DNA of 5,439 nucleotides from an uncultured Polyangiaceae bacterium (GTDB lineage: Bacteria > Myxococcota_A > Polyangia > Polyangiales > Houyiibacteriaceae), in contig CAMYMX010000280.1 in the NCBI GenBank assembly GCA_947259605.1, positions 1-5,439 on the forward strand, given 5' to 3'. A model generated the notes under the pieces. It made no database searches, was not told where the DNA came from, and was given only the letters and a program-made list of their open reading frames with translations. The position numbers and the translations under genes were made by a program. Below are positions 1 to 4,445 of this stretch, piece after piece. Each line of letters starts with the position of its first letter. The stretch's first letter is position 1.

Positions 1-99
1 GGTGCCAATGTCTTCGCCCATCAGCAGGACGTTCTCGTCGTCTCGAAGCGCGCCCCGCAGGGCGCTGTTGATGGCCTGGACGAGATTCATCTTCGTCAT
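1..99 (-). CDS. 2-oxoacid dehydrogenase E1 component, beta subunit (partial, N-terminal 33 codons)
   Basis: Only the N-terminus is present; the gene runs off the left edge of the window. The 33 visible codons read MTKMNLVQAINSALRGALRD, then DDENVLLMGEDIGT. An opening of the type 'VQAINxAL', then 'D..V.LMGEDIG', is the hallmark of the transketolase-like beta subunit of PDH/BCKDH-type E1 enzymes, where the Glu of GEDIG lies near the thiamine diphosphate pocket. The start is the ATG at 99-97, preceded by a perfect AGGAGG (112-107 on the minus strand) at a 7-base spacing. The ATG overlaps the TGA of E1-alpha (ATGA), so the two subunits of the alpha2-beta2 heterotetramer are probably translationally coupled. 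A second in-frame ATG at codon 4 lies too far from the Shine-Dalgarno to be preferred. Family identity is confident; substrate (branched-chain 2-oxoacids or pyruvate) cannot be told from this fragment. Confidence 0.88.
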   Translation of the reverse strand, partial: MTKMNLVQAINSALRGALRDDENVLLMGEDIGT

Positions 100-1178
100 G
101 ACTCGTCCTCCTCAGCCCCGGCTCGCGGCCCGCCAACGGACAGTGCTTCCTGCTCACGAAGGTGCCAAGGCTGCTCGGCGTAGACGTCGGTGAACATCTC
201 GCTGAGCTCGGGCGGCGGTTTCTGCTCCGCGATGCGAACGCAATCTTTGACTTCGAGATCGCAAACCGTGCGCCAGTCCTCGTCGAGCTCGTCGTTCCAA
301 ACCTTACGATGCTCGATGTGCCTGCGGAGCCTGAGGATCGGATCGGCTTTGCGCCAGGCGTCCACCTCCGCTTCGCTGCGGTAAATTCTCGGGTCGTCTG
401 AAGTCGAATGGCCGCCCAGGCGATAGGTCAGAAGCTCGATGAACGTCGGCCCTCCGCCGTTCGCCGCGCGCTGCACGCCTTCTCGAACGGCCGCAAAGAC
501 CGCCAGCGCATCGTTGCCATCGACCCTTGCAGCCGGGACCCGGTACGCGGCCGCTTTTTCAGCCATGGTGCGCGTTGCGGTTTGTCGCTCGACCGGCAAG
601 CTGATCGCATAGCCGTTGTTGCGACACAGAAAAAGCACCGGCGGCTGAAAGACGCCGGCAAAGTTCATCGCCGCGTGAAAATCGTTCGAGCTCGTCGCTC
701 CATCACCGAAGAAGACGCCGACGCACTCATCGAGGTTGCGCGTTTTGGCCGCCATCGCCAGACCGACGGCGTGGGGGATTTGCGTTCCGATCGGTGCGCT
801 CACCGAGAGATACCGGTGCGCCCGACTGAACGTGTGGTCCGGCATCTGTCGGCCGCACACCGGGTCGTCGGCGTTCCCGAACATGTGATCGACGTACCGT
901 TGCAACGGATAGCCCCGGAAGAGCAGCGCGCCCACTTCGCGATAGCAGGGAACGATCCAATCGTGGTCGCGAAGGGCGGCAGCGGCACCGATGATCGCCG
1001 CCTCTTCGCCGAGCGAGCCCACGTGAAACGCGATTCGACCTTGCCGCTGAATTCGTTCGAGCCGGTCGTCTACGATGCGGGTGCGGACAAGCGCCTTGTA
1101 GAGCGCAACGACCTCATCGACGGACAGGCCCGGGTCGAGCTTTGAATCGAGGCTTCCGTCCTCCCGAATGACCTGCAT
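96..1178 (-). CDS. Thiamine-diphosphate-dependent 2-oxoacid dehydrogenase E1, alpha subunit (branched-chain type likely)
   Basis: This 360-residue protein is the alpha subunit of E1, which decarboxylates a 2-oxoacid on thiamine diphosphate and passes the acyl group to the lipoyl domain of E2. Visible motifs are CYREVG (78-83, the YR typical of diphosphate contacts), the thiamine-diphosphate/Mg motif from GDG (158-160) to NN (187-188), and the regulatory loop GGHSTSDDP (255-263). CRNNGYAIS and HSTSDD closely resemble branched-chain 2-oxoacid dehydrogenase E1-alpha, whereas PDH-type proteins usually have HSMSDP-like loops; hence the branched-chain call, though acetoin- or pyruvate-type enzymes are not excluded. 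The glutamate common in 'TSEGDFHEA' is replaced here (TSSNDFHAA). The length is normal for the family. The ATG at 1178 follows GAGGGGG, which overlaps the lipA stop, and the two genes are separated by only 7 bases. The acidic tail overlaps the E1-beta start. Confidence 0.93.
   Translation of the reverse strand: MQVIREDGSLDSKLDPGLSVDEVVALYKALVRTRIVDDRLERIQRQGRIAFHVGSLGEEAAIIGAAAALRDHDWIVPCYREVGALLFRGYPLQRYVDHMFGNADDPVCGRQMPDHTFSRAHRYLSVSAPIGTQIPHAVGLAMAAKTRNLDECVGVFFGDGATSSNDFHAAMNFAGVFQPPVLFLCRNNGYAISLPVERQTATRTMAEKAAAYRVPAARVDGNDALAVFAAVREGVQRAANGGGPTFIELLTYRLGGHSTSDDPRIYRSEAEVDAWRKADPILRLRRHIEHRKVWNDELDEDWRTVCDLEVKDCVRIAEQKPPPELSEMFTDVYAEQPWHLREQEALSVGGPRAGAEEDES
107..112 (-). promoter_or_regulatory. 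Ribosome binding site of the E1-beta gene, inside the end of E1-alpha
   Basis: The plus strand reads CCTCCT, which is a full AGGAGG on the minus strand, 7 bases before the E1-beta ATG. It sits in the codons for the acidic C-terminal tail (AEEDES) of E1-alpha. The strength of this site and the ATGA overlap fix the E1-beta start and suggest balanced alpha/beta synthesis. Confidence 0.75.
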
Positions 1179-1185
1179 GTCCCCC

Positions 1186-2142
1186 TCAGCCGAGCACGTC
1201 CAACTTTCGCTTCTTTCCGTACCGATTCATTGCGGGCGCCGCTTGGTCCTGCACCTCCATGGCAAGCGCTCCCGTCAGAAAGACCTCCGCTGCGCGATAG
1301 CTCGAGCGAACGAGCGGGCCCGAGGCGACGAAGCGAAACCCCATCTCGAGCCCCAGCCTCTCGTAGTCTGCAAACTCGGCTGGCGTGACATAGCGTTGCA
1401 CCGAGGTGTGACGCTTGGTCGGCCTGAGGTATTGACCGACGGTGAGCACGTCGACCTCCGCATCGCGCAGAAGCTGCATTGCGCTGAGCACTTCATCACG
1501 CTCTTCGCCGAGGCCCACCATGAGCGAGGTCTTGACGATCGAAGCGCCGAGCTCCTTCGCCGTGATGAGGGCATCGACCGAGCGCTCCCATGAACATCGC
1601 ACATCTCGAATGCTCCGCTGCAATCGCGGAACCACTTCCACGTTGTGCGCGAAGACATCCGGACGCCCCTCCTGCACGACCACGCGCAGGTCGTCGTGAT
1701 GGCCTTGAAAATCCCCAACCAAGGTCTCGACGCGCAGCGCTGGACTGTGATGCTTGATTCGACGCACCGTCTTTGCAACGTGCGCGGCGCCACCGTCCGC
1801 GAGGTCGTCGCGGTCGACCATCGTCAGCACCACATAGGCGAGCCCCATTTCGGCAAGCGAGATCGCCGTGTTCTCGGGCTCGCCCGAATCCACGACTCCG
1901 GCGGGCTTCCCGGTCTGAACCGAGCAGAAGCGGCAGCCCCGGGTGCAGGTCTCGCCGAGGATCATGACGGTGGCGGTGCCCTGGCCCCAGCATTCGAAAA
2001 TGTTCGGACATCGGGCTTCCTCGCACACCGTGTGCAGCCCGCGCGTACGGAACCTCGACTTCAAGCCGTGGAATTGGTCCTGCTGCGGCCCCGCCGGGAG
2101 CCGCACGCGAAGCCAATCAGGTTTGCGGGCAGGCAAGGTCAT
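1186..2142 (-). CDS. lipA: Lipoyl synthase (radical SAM)
   Basis: LipA inserts two sulfurs into octanoyl groups carried on lipoyl domains, completing the cofactor used by 2-oxoacid dehydrogenases and the glycine cleavage system. In the 318-residue form chosen here, the auxiliary cluster motif CxxxxCxxxxxC is at C40, C45 and C51 (CEEARCPNIFEC). The radical SAM motif CxxxCxxC is at C66, C70 and C73 (CTRGCRFC), and the conserved C-terminal RSSY is at 279-282. VGQYLRPTKRH and the KPDWLRVRLP start are also typical of LipA. The ATG at 2142 is preferred: GGGAG lies 6 bases upstream and the length matches the usual ~320 residues. The frame stays open to a TTG at 2199 (337 residues), which has no visible ribosome binding site. 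All catalytic cysteines are present. It heads an operon with E1-alpha and E1-beta, the enzyme its product serves. Confidence 0.95.
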   Translation of the reverse strand: MTLPARKPDWLRVRLPAGPQQDQFHGLKSRFRTRGLHTVCEEARCPNIFECWGQGTATVMILGETCTRGCRFCSVQTGKPAGVVDSGEPENTAISLAEMGLAYVVLTMVDRDDLADGGAAHVAKTVRRIKHHSPALRVETLVGDFQGHHDDLRVVVQEGRPDVFAHNVEVVPRLQRSIRDVRCSWERSVDALITAKELGASIVKTSLMVGLGEERDEVLSAMQLLRDAEVDVLTVGQYLRPTKRHTSVQRYVTPAEFADYERLGLEMGFRFVASGPLVRSSYRAAEVFLTGALAMEVQDQAAPAMNRYGKKRKLDVLG

Positions 2143-2217
2143 CCAACGCTCCCATCGGTCCCAAGGCAAGCTCTTAGGGGGCGGCACCTCCCCTGTCAAT
2201 CGCGGCTAACATTACGA

Positions 2218-2246
2218 ATTGTGGGGCTTTCTTTGGCATGGCGCAA
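2218..2246 (-). promoter_or_regulatory. Candidate sigma70-like promoter for the lipA-E1 operon
   Basis: Read on the minus strand, a -35 like TTGCGC (2246-2241, four of six consensus positions) is followed after 17 bases by a -10 like CACAAT (2223-2218, four of six). Transcription would begin near 2211 and give a leader of about 70 bases to the preferred lipA ATG. The -35 lies inside the left copy of the GGCGCAATAT direct repeat, so a repeat-binding protein could block or aid polymerase. Matches this short occur by chance, so support is modest. Confidence 0.35.
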
Positions 2247-2279
2247 TATCTCGATATCCCGGCTGCAGAGGCGCAATAT
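2240..2279. repeat. Pair of 10-base direct repeats (GGCGCAATAT) in the divergent control region
   Basis: GGCGCAATAT occurs exactly at 2240-2249 and again at 2270-2279. The start-to-start distance is 30 bases, close to three turns of B-DNA, so two proteins would sit on the same helix face. The flanking bases differ (T..C against A..T), so the conserved block is exactly ten bases. The left copy covers the predicted -35 of the lipA promoter; the right copy lies about 16 bases before the predicted -35 of the TetR-family gene. The repeats are seen directly; a role as operator is inferred. Confidence 0.6.
2246..2257. repeat. Short inverted repeat ATATC-TC-GATAT
   Basis: Two 5-base arms (ATATC at 2246-2250 and GATAT at 2253-2257) are perfect reverse complements separated by two bases. 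The left arm overlaps the left GGCGCAATAT repeat and the site adjoins the predicted lipA -35. The size and symmetry suit a dimeric helix-turn-helix regulator, but the arms are short and AT-rich, so chance is possible. Confidence 0.4.
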
Positions 2280-2294
2280 TTTCGCGTTTGACCC

Positions 2295-2322
2295 TTTACC
2301 TGGGTCGAGCGTGCCCCATAAT
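2295..2322 (+). promoter_or_regulatory. Candidate promoter for the TetR-family gene
   Basis: TTTACC (2295-2300) could serve as -35 and CATAAT (2317-2322, five of six consensus positions) as -10, with a 16-base spacer. Transcription would start near 2329, leaving a leader of about 34 bases before the ATG at 2363. The nearby TTGACC at 2288-2293 is a better -35 hexamer, but its 23-base distance to the -10 is too long. The -10 is the strongest part of this call. Confidence 0.4.
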
Positions 2323-2325
2323 CCG

Positions 2326-2335
2326 GCTTCGAAGC
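2326..2335. promoter_or_regulatory. Perfect 10-base palindrome, candidate autoregulatory operator
   Basis: GCTTCGAAGC reads the same on both strands. It lies four bases downstream of the predicted -10 and 27 bases before the TetR-family ATG, a position where a bound dimer would block transcription initiation. TetR-family proteins commonly repress themselves from palindromes of this kind, although most known sites are longer. No second copy was noticed in the control region. Confidence 0.4.
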
Positions 2336-2350
2336 GGCGCGATACCCGTT

Positions 2351-2355
2351 AGGAG
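2351..2355 (+). promoter_or_regulatory. Ribosome binding site deciding the TetR-family start
   Basis: AGGAG stands 7 bases before the ATG at 2363. The reading frame is open further upstream to an ATG at 2219, but those 48 extra codons cover the promoter and repeat region and resemble no known N-terminus. This site therefore settles the start. Confidence 0.75.
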
Positions 2356-2362
2356 CAACTCG

Positions 2363-3028
2363 ATGGACGACGAAAGAAGGCCAAGGCGCGCTGGCCCAGT
2401 GGAGAGGCCCGGTGCGCTGGGTGGTAAGCGAGATATCAACCGACGCAAGCGCGTCCAAGACCTGATCGACGCCGGTCTCTCACTGTTCTTGCAGCGCGGC
2501 ATCGAAGCGGTGACGATCGACGAAGTCGCCCGGGAAGCCGGCATGGCAAAGGGCAATTTCTACCGATATTTCCGTGACAAAGCCGATCTCGTCGAGGCGG
2601 TGGTTTCGCCGATTGCCAGCACTACGCTCGAAGCGATTCAGGAATGCGACTCGCATCTTCGTCAAGCAGCCGATCGAGACCAAGCGGTGGCGGCCTACGG
2701 GCAACTGGGCAACCGGCTGGTCGGCGCGCTCGCCCTCTACCCCGACGCGATGTGCCTTTATCTTCAGGAGCGGCGAGCTCCTGCGACCATTGCGCGACAG
2801 GCGATCTCCGACCTGGCGAACGACCTCGACGAGAGGGCGATGACCCTGAGCCAGGTTGCCGCCGAGCGGGGTTTCGTGACGGTCTCCGACCCACGGGTGA
2901 GCGCGCTGGCGGTCCTCGGTGCTGTCGAGGCGCTGGCTCTGGCATCGGTTCGCAAGCAGGTGCAGATGGATCCGATCGAAACCACCAAGAGCCTGATTTC
3001 GATCGTGCTCGAAGGTCTGCGAAACTAG
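2363..3028 (+). CDS. TetR/AcrR-family transcriptional regulator
   Basis: The 221-residue protein has the classic TetR layout. A DNA-binding domain (about 28-78) contains a helix-turn-helix reading TIDEVAREAGMAKGNFYRYF (51-70), followed by DKADLV. A helical C-terminal half (about 85-221) would bind a ligand and form the dimer; it ends in a hydrophobic helix region around ALAVLGAVEALALASV (181-196). The N-terminus carries an unusually long, Arg-rich stretch of about 30 residues before the first helix, which might contact the minor groove. The gene is divergent from lipA across about 220 bases of repeat-containing DNA, so self-repression and control of the lipA-E1 operon are the simplest guesses. 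It also lies 76 bases ahead of the antiporter gene on the same strand, so that gene is another possible target. The ligand is unknown. Family assignment is firm; targets are inference. Confidence 0.93.
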   Translation: MDDERRPRRAGPVERPGALGGKRDINRRKRVQDLIDAGLSLFLQRGIEAVTIDEVAREAGMAKGNFYRYFRDKADLVEAVVSPIASTTLEAIQECDSHLRQAADRDQAVAAYGQLGNRLVGALALYPDAMCLYLQERRAPATIARQAISDLANDLDERAMTLSQVAAERGFVTVSDPRVSALAVLGAVEALALASVRKQVQMDPIETTKSLISIVLEGLRN

Positions 3029-3104
3029 CCCCCCTGGGCCAGCTAAACACCTGTCCAGCCCGAAACTACCGTTCCGACATCTTCTTCTTCACAATTGAGC
3101 GGAT
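3029..3104 (+). other. Gap between the regulator and the antiporter gene
   Basis: These 76 bases contain no convincing rho-independent terminator: the GC-rich start (around CTGGGCCAG, 3034-3042) forms no stable stem followed by a T run. No strong promoter was recognised; CACAAT at 3090-3095 resembles a -10 but is too close to the ATG at 3105. The antiporter may therefore be read from the regulator's transcript or from a promoter of another type. Confidence 0.35.
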
Positions 3105-4445
3105 ATGGCGGGGAGGCTGATCGTAACCGCAATGGCGCTCGTCTGGGCGACATTGCCTGGCGTCGCACATGCGGCGAGCGCCCCGGGTGCGCCCGGGATG
3201 TCGGGCGAGCTCGGCACGGTGGTCTTGCTCGTCATCGTGATCGGCGTCGCATACGTGCTCGCCCACAACGTGGTGGAGCGATTGCAGCGTCGTTTCCTCG
3301 TCGTGAGCGGCGCCGAATATCTCCTTCTCGGATTTCTGCTCGGTCCAGCCTTCCCCGCGATCCACGCATTCGACAACGTGACTGGCTTGCTACCGATCAT
3401 CGCACTCGCGGCCGGTTGGGTTGGCTTGCTGCGTGGCACCGACTTCGACTTCACGAGTCTTCAAAAGCTCGACCCGGCAACGTGGCGCGTGGTCTTCCTG
3501 CATCACCTGCTCCCTGGCCTCGCCGTCGGTTTTGGCGCGTACTACTTGTTCACGGACGGTGGCTGGGTGGAGACCACGACCCGCAGCGCAGCGCTGAGCG
3601 CCGCAGCCCTAGCCTGCTTTGCGGCGGCAGATTCGACCGAGCCCTTCGACCTCCTCGCAAGGCGTTACGAGATCAGCGGGCGGCTTGCTTCTCTGCTCCG
3701 AAACGGAACGCGCCTCGGCGATATCGCCGTCATCCTGGCCTTCGGCCTGATTTTTTGCGTCTTCCACGAGAACGCGCCTCAAGCGCAAGACTACTCGCCA
3801 GCCCTCTGGGCCTGGGTCACGGTCCTGCTCGGCGCCGCGCTCGGCTTCCTGTTTTCGCTCTTCTTGGCCGGCGACGAATCGGACAACTCCCGCTTCCTCG
3901 CGCTGGTCGGCATCATCGCCTTTGCGTCGGGCGGCGCCTATTTCCTCGAATTGTCTCCTTTGGCAGTGAATCTTTCGATGGGCTTCGTGCTGGTGAATTT
4001 CGCCCGCGGCGGCCAGCTCTTGCACACGACGCTCGAATCGACCGAGCGCCCGATGGCGATCGTACTTTTGATCTTTGCCGGCGCGCTGTGGCAACCCACC
4101 CCGTTGGTGCCGACTTTGGTCGCGCTCTCTGGCTTCTTGGCTGCACGTACCGGGGCAAAATGGATCGCAAGCCTGATTGCAGGCTGGGGCACCACGTTGC
4201 GAAAAGACTTGTTCCGCGGCCTATTGGCACACGGTGACGTCACCCTGGCGATGGCTGTCTCTTTTCGCCTCGTCTATGAGGGAGAGGCAGCGAACCTCGC
4301 GTACTCGGTGGTGCTGGGCTCGGTCATCCTCAATGACCTGATCGCACCGCGACTGCTCCGGGGCCTGCTCGCAGACGAGGGTGAAATCCAGCGCGAGCTC
4401 AAGGACAGCGACTCCCGAACATCGATTGAGGTGGGTGCCAAATGA
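3105..4445 (+). CDS. CPA2/KefC-like cation:proton antiporter membrane subunit
   Basis: This 446-residue, strongly hydrophobic protein has about 12-13 membrane segments. Three stretches fit the CPA2 (Na+/H+ or K+/H+ exchanger) fold: YLLLGFLLGP (72-81), like the early 'LGYLLAGILLGP' motif; RLGDIAVIL (203-211), like 'FQDIAVIPL' with D205 as the candidate ion-binding aspartate; and HGDVTLAMA (376-384), near the usual 'GEFAFVLA' site. The first 23 residues look like a signal peptide with a cleavage site after AHA, which is uncommon for this family. After the last segment (about 396-415) only some 30 charged residues remain, so the soluble nucleotide-binding domain found in KefC is absent. The next gene encodes such a domain and overlaps this one by ATGA. 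The ATG at 3105 has only a weak GAG-type ribosome site; a later ATG at 3132 would shorten the signal peptide. The transported ion is not evident. Confidence 0.82.
   Translation: MAGRLIVTAMALVWATLPGVAHAASAPGAPGMSGELGTVVLLVIVIGVAYVLAHNVVERLQRRFLVVSGAEYLLLGFLLGPAFPAIHAFDNVTGLLPIIALAAGWVGLLRGTDFDFTSLQKLDPATWRVVFLHHLLPGLAVGFGAYYLFTDGGWVETTTRSAALSAAALACFAAADSTEPFDLLARRYEISGRLASLLRNGTRLGDIAVILAFGLIFCVFHENAPQAQDYSPALWAWVTVLLGAALGFLFSLFLAGDESDNSRFLALVGIIAFASGGAYFLELSPLAVNLSMGFVLVNFARGGQLLHTTLESTERPMAIVLLIFAGALWQPTPLVPTLVALSGFLAARTGAKWIASLIAGWGTTLRKDLFRGLLAHGDVTLAMAVSFRLVYEGEAANLAYSVVLGSVILNDLIAPRLLRGLLADEGEIQRELKDSDSRTSIEVGAK
4428..4433 (+). promoter_or_regulatory. Ribosome binding site of the trkA-like gene, inside the antiporter gene
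   Basis: GAGGTG lies 8 bases before the ATG at 4442, within the codons for the antiporter's last residues (IEVGAK). With the ATGA overlap it allows both independent initiation and restart by ribosomes finishing the antiporter. Confidence 0.6.

Noticed and set aside
408..1145. 245-codon open frame on the plus strand opposite E1-alpha
   Set aside because: It lies entirely antisense to a gene with clear catalytic motifs, its translation is Arg/His-rich without a recognisable domain, and long antisense frames are expected in GC-rich DNA.
2176..2194. Hairpin AGGGG / CCCCT in the lipA leader, considered as an attenuator or riboswitch
   Set aside because: The stem is only five pairs with a nine-base loop, no T run follows, and no known riboswitch pattern is seen.
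2288..2322. TTGACC with CATAAT as the regulator promoter
   Set aside because: The 23-base spacer is too long for a sigma70 promoter; the TTTACC at 2295 gives a usable 16-base spacer.
1645..2352. 235-codon open frame on the plus strand across lipA and the control region
   Set aside because: It is antisense to the radical SAM cysteine motifs of LipA and runs through the promoter region; no ribosome site or domain supports it.
2219..2362. 48-codon N-terminal extension of the TetR-family protein
   Set aside because: It would place coding sequence over the promoter and repeats, and the ATG at 2363 has a good AGGAG at 7 bases.
3095..4237. 380-codon open frame on the plus strand overlapping the antiporter
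   Set aside because: It is a shifted frame of the antiporter gene; the translation is Arg/Pro-rich with no membrane or domain pattern, while the other frame has coherent membrane segments and family motifs.
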